This document shows positions 1-7,993 of a stretch of 46,872 bases of DNA, piece by piece. A model generated the notes under the pieces. The model was given only the letters and a program-made list of their open reading frames with translations. It did no database searches and had not been told where the DNA came from. Positions within the stretch are counted from its first letter, which is position 1. Every line of letters starts with the position of its first letter. The stretch lies in NCBI GenBank assembly GCA_017505785.1, contig JAFVOQ010000052.1, forward strand, positions 1 through 46,872, in the 5' to 3' direction. This DNA is from Clostridia bacterium (GTDB lineage: Bacteria; Bacillota; Clostridia; Oscillospirales; CAG-272). The translations under genes were made by a program, and so were the position numbers.

Positions 1-39
1 ACACACATAAAAATTGAAATTCGTAAGAATTTCTACCTA

Positions 40-95
40 AAAACCGCTTTCCCTGCCATTTTTGTGACAGAAAAAGCGGTTTTCCTTTTATTTTC
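40..95 (+). terminator. Terminator-like hairpin at left edge
   Basis: Arms at 40-50 and 73-83 (AAAACCGCTTT / AAAGCGGTTTT) enclose a 22-nt loop, and a T-rich run follows on the plus strand. It probably ends a plus-strand transcript from outside the window. The rest of 1-195 shows no gene. Confidence 0.5.
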
Positions 96-195
96 TTTTC
101 GTGTGTTTTTGTTCGGCGCTAAATGAATCAGCCCCTTCTTTTCATTTTTCCTTTTTTGCTATTTGTGCAATGTTAAATAACCCTGCCCCAACGCA

Positions 196-1125
196 TCATT
201 TTTCGCTTTCTTCTTCCCCGTTCTCGGACTTGCCTACACCGCACAGCTCGAGCAATGAGGAAGCGCAACCGCAAAGCACACCGCCGACAGGAAAGGCAAC
301 CCACGCGGGGTGCCACGCACCAAAAGCAAAGCCAAAAAACAGGAAAACAGCGGTTGCAAGTGACATAATGATGCCACTCACCAAATCCGTGGCACTCCGC
401 GTTCTCTTTTTTTCTTCCTCAGAAGCAAGTGCCTTTACAGGATCAGCGTACAGCTCGTTTAAAATGCCTGCCGTGATGAAAAGATAGCACGCCGCACCGA
501 TCAACAAAAGCATACACCCAACGCCGATCAAAAGCAACCGTTCACGCTCGAGAATACCGAGCACGACCACCAGCAGCACACCGATGAAAATGAGGGAAAG
601 CCCGCATGCGATCTTGGCAATAAAGCTTCGTTGCTCCCTGCTTTTTTCCTCTTTTTGAAAAGAAATAGCAACGGCATTTTCCTTGATAAAGGCTTCATGG
701 CGCAATCCCGCAATGACATAAAGGATCACCGCGGCAAAAACACCGATCAAAAGCAACATCACCCCAAGTACCGGGGCAAACGTGCTTTGCCAAGCGCAAA
801 AAACTACCAACAAGCCAACTGCAAGCAAGATCAAAAACGTAGCACCGCCGATCATATTAGAAAACATCTTAAAATGCCGCAAAACCGTGCTCTTTTTCTC
901 GTCGCATGCGGCAAGGGTAGGTATCTGCTCACTTTCACCAAGCAAATAGCCTGTGCTAACACCCAGATGCTCCGCAATTTTGCAAAGCACGTCAATATCG
1001 GGATATGTAATGCCCGATTCCCACTTATAAACAGTTTGTCGCGAGATGCCAAGCACCTCGGCAAGCTCCTCTTGCGTGATACCCCGTGCGCGACGGGCTT
1101 CAAGCAATTTGCTCCCAAAATCCAT
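196..1125 (-). CDS. Membrane-anchored XRE-family transcriptional regulator
   Basis: This 309-residue protein starts with a lambda-repressor-like helix-turn-helix at about residues 5-60; GISRQTVYKWESG is the recognition region and ITYPDIDVLCKIAEHL the following helices. About six hydrophobic segments follow, arranged as three hairpin pairs separated by charged loops, and the tail is acidic (ENGEEESEK). The family is a set of DNA-binding regulators tethered to the membrane, and the ligand is unknown. The start at 1125 was chosen because AAAGGAGGT lies a few bases upstream, whereas the longer reading frame adds 22 residues unlike the family. It is a single gene convergent with nothing obvious, and no target operator was recognised. 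Membrane topology is inferred from hydrophobicity only. Confidence 0.8.
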   Translation of the reverse strand: MDFGSKLLEARRARGITQEELAEVLGISRQTVYKWESGITYPDIDVLCKIAEHLGVSTGYLLGESEQIPTLAACDEKKSTVLRHFKMFSNMIGGATFLILLAVGLLVVFCAWQSTFAPVLGVMLLLIGVFAAVILYVIAGLRHEAFIKENAVAISFQKEEKSREQRSFIAKIACGLSLIFIGVLLVVVLGILERERLLLIGVGCMLLLIGAACYLFITAGILNELYADPVKALASEEEKKRTRSATDLVSGIIMSLATAVFLFFGFAFGAWHPAWVAFPVGGVLCGCASSLLELCGVGKSENGEEESEK

Positions 1126-1261
1126 CACACGACCTCCTTTGCATGTTTTGTGTCTATATTGTAGCGCGCCTTGTGCAAAAATTCCACCCATTTTTATTAG
1201 AAATTTGATTTTTACATGTAAATTTTTGTTTACGTTATCAAAAAAGCCGCATAACGGTATA

Positions 1262-1298
1262 AAAAAGAGGAAAAAGCGCGTAGCTTTTTCCTCTTTTT
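1262..1298 (-). terminator. Terminator downstream of glnA
   Basis: A 16-bp perfect stem (1262-1277 with 1283-1298) has a 5-nt loop and A/T runs at both ends, so it can act in either direction. It lies 4 bases past the glnA stop codon and so probably ends the glnA transcript. Confidence 0.85.
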
Positions 1299-1302
1299 AA
1301 AA

Positions 1303-2727
1303 TTAAAGATTGTAATAACGGTCAAATTCTGCAGGATGCGGGATCTTAGAGAGTTCAGAGCACTCAGCGCGCTTCATCGAAATGAATTTCTCGATGAGGT
1401 GCTCGGGGAATACGCCGCCTGCGGTGAGGTAGTCGTGATCCGCTTCAAGCGCATCGAGTGCCTCGGGCAAGGAGGTGGGCAGACCCTTAAGCTTCTTCTT
1501 CTCCTCCTCGGGCAGGTGGTAGAGGTTGAAGTCGTAGGGGCCCCAGCCGTTCTCGTGGGGATCGATCTTGTTCTTGATACCGTCAAGACCTGCCATAAGA
1601 ATTGCCGCGTAGCAGAAGTAGGGGTTGCAGGTCGCATCGGGGTTACGGAGCTCGAAGCGGCGCTTATCGGGGCTCTTAGCATAGGCAGGGATACGGATAA
1701 CCGCCGAACGGTTAGAGGTTGCGTATCCAACGGTTACGGGCGCTTCAAAGCCGGGCACCAGACGCTTAAAGGAGTTGGTGCTGGGGTTGGTAATGGCACA
1801 AAGCGAGGCAATGTGCTTGAGAAGACCGCCCATGAACCAGTGTGCCTCTTTCGAGAGATTGGAATAGCCGTTATCGTCGGAGAACACGGGCTGACCGTCC
1901 TTCATCAGGAGCATATGCACGTGCATACCGCTGCCCGCCTCGCCGTAAATGGGCTTGGGCATAAAGGTTGCACTCTTGCCGTACTTGAGGGCGGTATTGT
2001 GAATGATATATTTGATCATCATCGTGGCATCGGACATGTGCACGACCTCGCCAAGCTGGGGCTCGATCTCAAACTGACCCGAAGCCGCAACCTCGGGGTG
2101 ATGATAATTGATATCAATGCCCATTTCCTTCATCAGCATGCACATCTCGGAACGGCACTCATAGGAAATATCAAAGGGCTTTGCAATGTGGTAGTTCTTT
2201 TGCTTGGGCACAACCACGCCAAGGCCCTCGGTTGCACTGTTCCAGTAGGACTGCTGTGCATCCACGGTAGCACTGATCTCGCGGCCGCTGACCTCCCAGC
2301 CAACGTTATCAAAGAGATAGAACTCAAACTCGGGCAGGATCTTCATTTCATCGGCAACACCCAGATCCTTCATATACTGCACAGCAGCGCGCACGATGTT
2401 ACGGGGATACTGCGGCAGAGGTCTGTTTTCGGGCGTGTCGATGATCATGGCGTTACCCGTCATGGAAAGTGTAGGAATCGAGCAGAAGGGATCGATCACG
2501 GCAGTGTCGGGGTCTGGGATAAAGACCATATCGCTCTTCTCTACCACAGCATAGCCGTAGTTCGAGGCGTCAAAGCCGATACCGCTTTTCATGGTATCCT
2601 CAGAAAAATTCTCAGCGGGGATCGTCACATGGCGGTACTGACCGTTAATGTCGACCATTTTAAAGTCAATCATTTTAATGTCGTGCTCCTTGATGAGCTG
2701 CATGACCTTTTCTACCTGTTTGTTCAT
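1303..2727 (-). CDS. glnA: Glutamine synthetase, type I
   Basis: This enzyme makes glutamine from glutamate, ammonia and ATP in the cytoplasm and is the main ammonia-assimilation step. The 474 residues show the GSI landmarks: the ATP and metal region KPIYGEAGSGMHVH, the glutamate-binding stretch NRSAVIRIP, and the ELRNPDATCNPY block. Near residue 403 there is NLYHLPEEE, which matches the NLYxLP loop that carries the adenylylated tyrosine in GSI-beta enzymes of Proteobacteria. The length is also closer to GSI-beta (about 469) than to the short Bacillus GSI-alpha (about 444). No GlnE-type adenylyltransferase is visible in the window. The start at 2727 is preceded by GGAGAG six bases upstream, and the reading frame's earlier start has no such site. 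Confidence 0.96.
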   Translation of the reverse strand: MNKQVEKVMQLIKEHDIKMIDFKMVDINGQYRHVTIPAENFSEDTMKSGIGFDASNYGYAVVEKSDMVFIPDPDTAVIDPFCSIPTLSMTGNAMIIDTPENRPLPQYPRNIVRAAVQYMKDLGVADEMKILPEFEFYLFDNVGWEVSGREISATVDAQQSYWNSATEGLGVVVPKQKNYHIAKPFDISYECRSEMCMLMKEMGIDINYHHPEVAASGQFEIEPQLGEVVHMSDATMMIKYIIHNTALKYGKSATFMPKPIYGEAGSGMHVHMLLMKDGQPVFSDDNGYSNLSKEAHWFMGGLLKHIASLCAITNPSTNSFKRLVPGFEAPVTVGYATSNRSAVIRIPAYAKSPDKRRFELRNPDATCNPYFCYAAILMAGLDGIKNKIDPHENGWGPYDFNLYHLPEEEKKKLKGLPTSLPEALDALEADHDYLTAGGVFPEHLIEKFISMKRAECSELSKIPHPAEFDRYYNL

Positions 2728-2790
2728 AAAAACTCTCCGTTTCATGTAAAATTGAAAAATTGCCTTAAAATAGGATTACCCTACTTATAT

Positions 2791-2818
2791 AGTATACCAC
2801 ATTTTTCCTGTATTTCAA
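2791..2818 (-). promoter_or_regulatory. glnA promoter
   Basis: On the minus strand TTGAAA (2813-2818) and TATACT (2791-2796) are 16 bases apart, which fits a housekeeping sigma promoter. This leaves a leader of about 57 nt before the glnA start, with no recognised regulator site in it. Confidence 0.65.
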
Positions 2819-2856
2819 CAAAAAAACGCAAAAAATATTCATGAAAGACATGATTG

Positions 2857-2889
2857 AAATCGGCAGAGAGCATTCCCCTCTGCCGATTT
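2857..2889 (-). terminator. Terminator after hpt-permease operon
   Basis: The arms AAATCGGCAGAG (2857-2868) and CTCTGCCGATTT (2878-2889) form a 12-bp stem with a 9-nt loop. The T run is clearer on the plus strand. It lies between the purine permease stop and the glnA promoter. Confidence 0.65.
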
Positions 2890-2912
2890 TGTGGTTTTTT
2901 AGTTGCTTCAGA

Positions 2913-4358
2913 TCAGTGCGTGAGGAAAAACATTGCGGCAAAGAGCACAGCTACGACCCAAGTGCCGACCTTTACTTCCTTCACTTTACCGGTGCAGACC
3001 TTAACAGCGATATGAGAAATAAGGCCGAAGGCGATACCGTAGGAAATGTTGTAGGTAAAGGGCATCATCGTGATAGTAAGGAACGAGGGCAAGGAAACCG
3101 CAGGGTCAGCCCAGTCGATATCCTTCACACACCCGATCATCAAAATGCCAACGTAAATGAGTGCTGCAGCATAAGCGCAAGCAGGGATAAGAGCTGCAAC
3201 GGGAGCGAGGAACAGCGTGATAAAGAACATTGCAGCCGTGAACATAGAGGAAAGACCCGTACGGCCACCTGCACCAACACCCGCAGAGGATTCTACAAAG
3301 GTGGTAACGGTAGAGGTGCCGCAGATCGCACCTGTGGTGGTAGCAACTGCATCGGCAAGCATTGCCTTATCCATATTGGGAACCTCAAGCTCACCCGCCT
3401 CGTTTTTCACCAGCAGGTTGCCGCCGCGGCAAGCACCGTAAAGCGTACCCATGGTATCAAACATATCAACCATGCAGAAAGCAAGAGAAGTGGTGATAAA
3501 TGCGATAACAAGACCGCCAACGGAGTGACCTTCGACGGCAAGATAAGAATCAAAATTAAAGCCCTCGGTAAATACCTTACCTACTGCCTGTGTGCCGAAA
3601 TCAGCGAAAGCAGTGAGAGGATTGAGCGTTTTACCGGCCCAGAAGTTTTCATAGAAGCCGGGAACGGTGAAGCCGAGCGCATAGTAAAGAACTGCGGCAC
3701 CGAGAATGCTCCACAAAATGGCGCCCTTTACGCCCTTTTTGGACATTACGGCAATGGCAATAACAGCCGCAACGGTGATGAGCATAGGCATAATGCTACC
3801 CCAGGTAGCATTACCGAGGAGGTTAAAGGTGTTCATCGTAACGCCGGTAGAGGAGTCGGCAACCACGATCTTTGCATTTTGCAGACCAAGGAATGCAATA
3901 AACAAGCCGATACCTGCAGGGATCGCTGCCTTAACGGCAGAGGGCACCGCCTCGAAGATCAGGCGGCGCAGGCCCGTGACGGTAAGCGCGATGAAGATAA
4001 GACCGTCGATCAGGCAGAACACGAGTGCGTTAGCATAGCTAAAGCCAAGCCCTACACAAACGGTGTAAACGAAGAAGGCGTTGAGGCCCATGCCCGATGC
4101 TTGGGCAAGCGGGAGATTGGAAAGAAGACCGATGAGGACTGTGCCGACTACGGCAGAAAGCGCGGTGGCGATGTAGATCGCACCGAAGCTGACACCCAGT
4201 ACGTTGGTGCCGTCGCCAAACGGATCCGCGAACATTCCGGGGTTAACCATGAGGATGTACGCCATCGCCATAAAGGTGGTTAAGCCCGCAATGAGCTCGA
4301 TGCGCACGGTGGTGCCTTTTTCTTCAAGCTTGAAGAACCTTTGGAGAAACTTTTGCAT
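2913..4358 (-). CDS. pbuG: NCS2-family purine (hypoxanthine/guanine/adenine) permease
   Basis: This 481-residue integral membrane protein has 12-14 hydrophobic segments and begins with the AzgA/PbuG-type signature GLTTFMAMAYILMVNPGM. Later segments such as GLNAFFVYTVC and ESSAGVGAGGRTGLSS match the conserved substrate and gating regions of this subgroup of NCS2 carriers, which import purine bases with protons. It starts one base after the hpt stop codon region, and its ribosome binding site lies inside the hpt end. Transport and phosphoribosylation of the same purine base are therefore co-expressed. Which base is preferred cannot be read from the sequence, so the pbuG symbol is by family resemblance. 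Confidence 0.88.
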   Translation of the reverse strand: MQKFLQRFFKLEEKGTTVRIELIAGLTTFMAMAYILMVNPGMFADPFGDGTNVLGVSFGAIYIATALSAVVGTVLIGLLSNLPLAQASGMGLNAFFVYTVCVGLGFSYANALVFCLIDGLIFIALTVTGLRRLIFEAVPSAVKAAIPAGIGLFIAFLGLQNAKIVVADSSTGVTMNTFNLLGNATWGSIMPMLITVAAVIAIAVMSKKGVKGAILWSILGAAVLYYALGFTVPGFYENFWAGKTLNPLTAFADFGTQAVGKVFTEGFNFDSYLAVEGHSVGGLVIAFITTSLAFCMVDMFDTMGTLYGACRGGNLLVKNEAGELEVPNMDKAMLADAVATTTGAICGTSTVTTFVESSAGVGAGGRTGLSSMFTAAMFFITLFLAPVAALIPACAYAAALIYVGILMIGCVKDIDWADPAVSLPSFLTITMMPFTYNISYGIAFGLISHIAVKVCTGKVKEVKVGTWVVAVLFAAMFFLTH

Positions 4359-4359
4359 G

Positions 4360-4923
4360 TCAATTCCCTTCCTTTTCTTGATATTCTGCTATATATGGCA
4401 GATTGCGGAATTGCTCGCCGCAATCGAGCCCATAACCGACCACAAAATGATCGGGAATGGTAAAGAGTGAGAGATCCGCCTTGAAATCAACAAGACGACG
4501 CGAGGGCTTATCAAGCAGTGTAATAACACGAAGCGACAGCGGATTTCTTGCATACAACAGCTTTACGATATCCGAAAGCGTTCTGCCTGTATCGATAATA
4601 TCCTCAACGATCACCACGTGGTATTTGCTGATATCCTGATCAAGATCCATTGTGATCTTGACAACACCCGTGGAAACCGTGCCCTCATAATAGCTTTTCG
4701 CGCACATAAAACCGATCTCGCAGGGGACGCTCACGGCACGGCAAAGATCAGCCATAAACACGAACGCGCCCTTCAGAATGCTCACAAGCAAAATAGGGCG
4801 ACCGTCATATATTTTATCGATCTCACGACCTGCGCGCAATACAGCGGCATCAATCTCCTCTTTGGTCACAAGCACGCGCTTGATGCGTGCATTAAAATCT
4901 TGAACGGAACAAATTGGTTTCAT
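4360..4923 (-). CDS. hpt: Hypoxanthine phosphoribosyltransferase
   Basis: This 187-residue type I phosphoribosyltransferase converts hypoxanthine or guanine plus PRPP to IMP or GMP. The PRPP-binding loop is VVIVEDIIDTGRTL near residues 103-116. The flexible-loop region KSYYEG and the purine-contact segment near DHFVVGYGLDCGEQFRNLPY also fit the family. Length and layout match bacterial Hpt. It is the first gene of an operon with the NCS2 permease. The start is supported by AAAGGA nine bases upstream and by a good promoter. Confidence 0.95.
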   Translation of the reverse strand: MKPICSVQDFNARIKRVLVTKEEIDAAVLRAGREIDKIYDGRPILLVSILKGAFVFMADLCRAVSVPCEIGFMCAKSYYEGTVSTGVVKITMDLDQDISKYHVVIVEDIIDTGRTLSDIVKLLYARNPLSLRVITLLDKPSRRLVDFKADLSLFTIPDHFVVGYGLDCGEQFRNLPYIAEYQEKEGN

Positions 4924-4957
4924 ACGGCAAATTCCTTTATTTTTACATCTTTATTAG

Positions 4958-4986
4958 AGTATATCACAAAAAAAACACTTTTTCAA
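4958..4986 (-). promoter_or_regulatory. hpt operon promoter
   Basis: TTGAAA (4981-4986) and TATACT (4958-4963) on the minus strand are separated by 17 bases. The predicted leader is about 28 nt and too short for a purine riboswitch. Confidence 0.75.
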
Positions 4987-4999
4987 CACTTTTTTGCAA

Positions 5000-5028
5000 A
5001 AAAACACTGCGCGTTTTTGCGCGCAGTG
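5000..5028 (-). terminator. Terminator of the Gfo/Idh operon
   Basis: A 9-bp stem CACTGCGCG / CGCGCAGTG (5005-5013 with 5020-5028) is followed on the minus strand by seven T residues. It sits just after the stop of the last operon gene. Confidence 0.85.
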
Positions 5029-5046
5029 CTCTTGTTTTTGTAGGGT

Positions 5047-6045
5047 TTACCATCTGCCCTTTTCGTAGATCTCGCAGATCAGCTTTTGGATTTTTAACGC
5101 CTCCCTGCCGCTGACAAACGGCGTGCGGTCGTTTTCTACGGCATCGTAAAAATCGGCGATCTGGCGGATATGCTGAAAGCCCCAGTAATCCTTTCCGTCC
5201 TCGTAATGGATATCACCTGCATCTTGTGTGGTGGAAAGGACCGTGCCGTCATTAAACTCGATTCTCGCATCGTCATAGCTCATATAGACCTTGCCATTTT
5301 CACAGCACAGGCGAATTTCGATCGCTTCGTCACAGGCATAGTTGTTCATCGCCCAAAATGCAAGCGTGGCACCGTTTTTATAGCGGATAAACCCTTCTCC
5401 TGTATCGTCAACCTCCATGATCTGATGCCCACGGTTTGCAAGATGTGCCTCTACTGAAACAGGCTCATCATTGATAAACCAGTTAGCAAGATCGATCGAA
5501 TGGATCGCTTGGTCAATAATAACGCCGCCGCCCTCCTTATCCCATGTGCCCTTCCAATCGGAGAGCGAATAGTACTCATCGGGCTTGCACCATGTTAAAA
5601 CAACTCTTGCCGACAGGACCTTGCCGAGCTTACCGTTTTCGATATTCTCCTTCACAAGGCGAGAGGTGCTGTTAAAGCGGCACTGAAAGATAATGCCGTA
5701 TTTTACACCCTTCTCCTCGGCAAGCTTCACGTTGGCGATCGCATCCTCATAAGCAATGCTCATGGGCTTTTCGCAAAGCACGTGCACGCCCTTTTCAAGC
5801 GCATATCTTGAAATAACAGGATGCAGATAGTGGGGCACGCAAATATGTACCACATCGATCTTGCTTTTATCGATCAGATCCTTATAATCGTAATATGCCG
5901 TGACACCGTATTTTGCCGCTGCCTTATCTGCTCTATCCTTTTTGATATCGCAAACGCCGACAAGCTGCGCGTTTTTTAAGTGGTCTGCTGATGTTGCGTG
6001 CATCGTAAAAATATTACCGCAACCGACAATACCTACTCTTAACAT
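5047..6045 (-). CDS. Gfo/Idh/MocA-family NAD(P)-dependent oxidoreductase (A)
   Basis: This 332-residue protein has an N-terminal Rossmann fold with the dinucleotide motif VGIVGCGNIF and the family's catalytic motif CEKPMS, which includes the conserved Lys. The C-terminal alpha/beta domain carries DQAIHSIDLANWF, the usual Asp/His pair. Members oxidise or reduce sugars, inositols or related polyols, and the substrate here is unknown. It is the last gene of a three-gene operon, starts one base after its paralogue, and is preceded by AAAGGAGC. It shares its first residues (MLRVG) with the neighbour, so the pair probably arose by duplication and may act on successive intermediates. Confidence 0.85.
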   Translation of the reverse strand: MLRVGIVGCGNIFTMHATSADHLKNAQLVGVCDIKKDRADKAAAKYGVTAYYDYKDLIDKSKIDVVHICVPHYLHPVISRYALEKGVHVLCEKPMSIAYEDAIANVKLAEEKGVKYGIIFQCRFNSTSRLVKENIENGKLGKVLSARVVLTWCKPDEYYSLSDWKGTWDKEGGGVIIDQAIHSIDLANWFINDEPVSVEAHLANRGHQIMEVDDTGEGFIRYKNGATLAFWAMNNYACDEAIEIRLCCENGKVYMSYDDARIEFNDGTVLSTTQDAGDIHYEDGKDYWGFQHIRQIADFYDAVENDRTPFVSGREALKIQKLICEIYEKGRW

Positions 6046-6046
6046 A

Positions 6047-7021
6047 TTATTTCAGCTCCTTTAAGAGAAACGCAAGCGAGGATACACCGTCAGAAAGCGT
6101 TGCCTGCTCGATCTTCTCGCCCTTTGCGGCTCTTTGGCAAAAATACACAAGCTCGTTGTAATAGCCACCAAGGTCAGATACGTTGCCGCCTTTATAGGCT
6201 TCACCTGCAAGCTCCTTTTTCTCGATCTTGATCTCACTTGCCGCATCGGCGGTATAAAGCATAAACTTACCGCCTGCGTTTTCAACAACAGCCTTTTCAA
6301 GCACTACGCGGAAGGTTGCTTCAAACGGGTGGGTGGCGGGCAGATCCCACGTGCCCTCAACGCCGACCACAAAATCCTCATATTTCATAAGAGTGTTGAC
6401 ATAGGAATTCTTCTCGCCGGCGAGATTTTTCACGGTGAAAAACTCCTGCGGTTCACCAAAGAGCGACAGTACGTAATCAATATCATGAATATGCAGATCC
6501 TGCCCGGCACCGCCGGAGCGTGCGGTATCAAGCAGCCAGTTATCCCAACCCCATGTGGGACGGGGGCTAAGACGGCGGAAATTAGCATTAATGACCTTGC
6601 CGTAAGCTCCGGACTCCACGATTTTTTTGAGTTCCACGTATTCGTCCCAGAAGCGAATCACTTGACCAACCTGTACCTCACAGCCCGTTTCCTTGCTCTT
6701 GGCAAGCATTTTTTCGCCCTCTTCTTTGGTAAGTGCAACAGGCTTTTCCACAAACACGTGCTTTACCTTATCCATGGCAAGGATCGCGTATTCAGCGTGA
6801 AGATACGTAGGCAAGCAAATGTCAATCACGTCAACATCAGCGTTTGCGATCAGATCCTTGCCGTCACCAAAGAGCGTTGCATTGGTGCCCTTCGCAAGCT
6901 CCTCTGCCTTTTCGGGGCGAAGGTCAGCCAGTGCCACCAGCTCCACGCCCTCAATATTTTTATAGCAATTTGCGTGCATTGCGCCCATAAAGCCGCAACC
7001 AATAAGACCAACTCTTAACAT
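6047..7021 (-). CDS. Gfo/Idh/MocA-family NAD(P)-dependent oxidoreductase (B)
   Basis: This 324-residue paralogue of the next gene shows the nucleotide-binding GLIGCGFMG, the catalytic VEKPVA with Lys, and DLHIHDIDYVL in the substrate domain. The order and length fit the family. It lies two bases from the TIM-barrel gene and one base from the second dehydrogenase, so the three are clearly one transcript. GGGAGG precedes the start. No transporter, kinase or aldolase is linked, so the pathway cannot be named. Two oxidoreductases with one isomerase/epimerase suggests inositol-like or rare-sugar interconversion through keto intermediates, which is inference. Confidence 0.85.
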   Translation of the reverse strand: MLRVGLIGCGFMGAMHANCYKNIEGVELVALADLRPEKAEELAKGTNATLFGDGKDLIANADVDVIDICLPTYLHAEYAILAMDKVKHVFVEKPVALTKEEGEKMLAKSKETGCEVQVGQVIRFWDEYVELKKIVESGAYGKVINANFRRLSPRPTWGWDNWLLDTARSGGAGQDLHIHDIDYVLSLFGEPQEFFTVKNLAGEKNSYVNTLMKYEDFVVGVEGTWDLPATHPFEATFRVVLEKAVVENAGGKFMLYTADAASEIKIEKKELAGEAYKGGNVSDLGGYYNELVYFCQRAAKGEKIEQATLSDGVSSLAFLLKELK

Positions 7022-7023
7022 GT

Positions 7024-7863
7024 TTATTTCCTCCCTAAAATTCTGTCCATTGCGTAGGACGTATTATAAATAATGGCACTTGTGTGGTGCTTGTAATTGG
7101 GAATCATTTCGGCTGAAACCCAGCCGTCATAACCGATCTCTCCAAGTGCTTTTACCACCTCGGGGTAATCAACATCGCCCGCGAGCAGATCAACAAAGCC
7201 ATGTAAACCACCTGCCGCCATGCGGTAGTCCTTAAAGTGGATCTTTTTGATACGGTCGCCAAGGATACGCACCCAATCCTCGGGATAGCCACAGTAAAGC
7301 GTGTTACCAATGTCAAGATAGCTGCCAACAAAGGGGCTATCGATCTTATCGATAAAATCGCGCATTTCCATTGGGGAAAGCAAAAATTTATTCCATACGT
7401 TTTCAAGACCGATACTGACCTGAAGGCTCTCGGCATAGGACCTTAATTCATTCAGTCCCTCCAGTGCGCGGTCATAAACCACGTCGTATGCAACCTTCTT
7501 TTCGGGACTTGAGAACTCTACGTTTACCACACCCGGCACAACAAGAATAGTGTCTGCGCCAAGAATTTTAGCAGTTTCAAGCTGCTTTTTGATCATATCC
7601 TTTGCTTTTTGGCGCATCGCGGGGTCATCGTCACTGAGGCGATAATCCCAGCAAAGACCCGAGGAAAGGCTGTACAGTGAAAGCCCCATACCGTCGGCGG
7701 TCTTTTTCACCTCTTTGATCTCAGCTTCAGACGACTCCATAGAAAGCTCGCCCGTGGCATTGAGAGCAAGCTCGACACCTTCAAAGCCTGCATCCTTTGC
7801 AAGCGCAAGTGACTCCTTTATCGCCCCTTGCGGAAAGGACCAAATATTAATTCCCTTTTTCAT
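7024..7863 (-). CDS. Sugar phosphate isomerase/epimerase (xylose isomerase-like TIM barrel)
   Basis: This 279-residue protein resembles the AP-endonuclease-2/xylose-isomerase-like TIM-barrel family. GFEGVELALNATGELS follows strand 1, and ENVWNKFLLSP, GSYLDIGNTLYCG and KIHFKDYR supply the acidic and histidine metal ligands expected in the barrel. Such enzymes isomerise or epimerise keto-sugars with a divalent metal. The start at 7863 is set by AAGGAGA upstream; the longer frame adds six residues through that site. It leads the operon and is divergent from the AraC regulator, so it is probably the first gene under its control. Confidence 0.82.
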   Translation of the reverse strand: MKKGINIWSFPQGAIKESLALAKDAGFEGVELALNATGELSMESSEAEIKEVKKTADGMGLSLYSLSSGLCWDYRLSDDDPAMRQKAKDMIKKQLETAKILGADTILVVPGVVNVEFSSPEKKVAYDVVYDRALEGLNELRSYAESLQVSIGLENVWNKFLLSPMEMRDFIDKIDSPFVGSYLDIGNTLYCGYPEDWVRILGDRIKKIHFKDYRMAAGGLHGFVDLLAGDVDYPEVVKALGEIGYDGWVSAEMIPNYKHHTSAIIYNTSYAMDRILGRK

Positions 7864-7875
7864 AAGCAAATCTCC

Positions 7876-7904
7876 TTGCAAAAATGTATTTGATGTGCTA
7901 TACT
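7876..7904 (+). promoter_or_regulatory. Promoter of the AraC-type regulator
   Basis: TTGCAA (7876-7881) and TATACT (7899-7904) are 17 bases apart on the plus strand. The start point would be near 7911, well before the chosen ATG at 7994. Confidence 0.65.
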
Positions 7905-7928
7905 AATTGTAACGCGCGATGTTCTTAA
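7900..7928 (-). promoter_or_regulatory. Putative promoter of the TIM-barrel/Gfo operon
   Basis: On the minus strand a weak TTAAGA (7923-7928) and TAGTAT (7900-7905) are 17 bases apart. The -10 overlaps the -10 of the divergent regulator promoter, and the poor -35 fits an activator-dependent promoter. Confidence 0.5.
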
Positions 7929-7931
7929 TGA

Positions 7932-7968
7932 ACATTCATTTTTTTGCGCAATACATTCATTTTCGTGC
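7932..7968 (-). promoter_or_regulatory. Putative AraC-type operator: two direct half-sites 21 bp apart
   Basis: ACATTCATTTTTTTGC (7932-7947) and ACATTCATTTTCGTGC (7953-7968) match at 14 of 16 positions, with starts 21 bp apart, which is two helical turns. The sites end four bases upstream of the operon -35, where an AraC protein can activate, and lie downstream of the regulator's own start point. A palindrome ATGTTC-ttaat-GAACAT (7919-7935) and TTCGTGCACGAA (7962-7973) overlap the region. Confidence 0.55.
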
Positions 7969-7993
7969 ACGAATTATTTTTGCGAGGATAAAT

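Noticed and set aside
1336..2844. Long plus-strand open frame opposite glnA, and similar long frames opposite the permease, the repeat protein and tuf
   Set aside because: They are mirror frames of strongly conserved genes on the other strand, with low-complexity composition and no ribosome sites.
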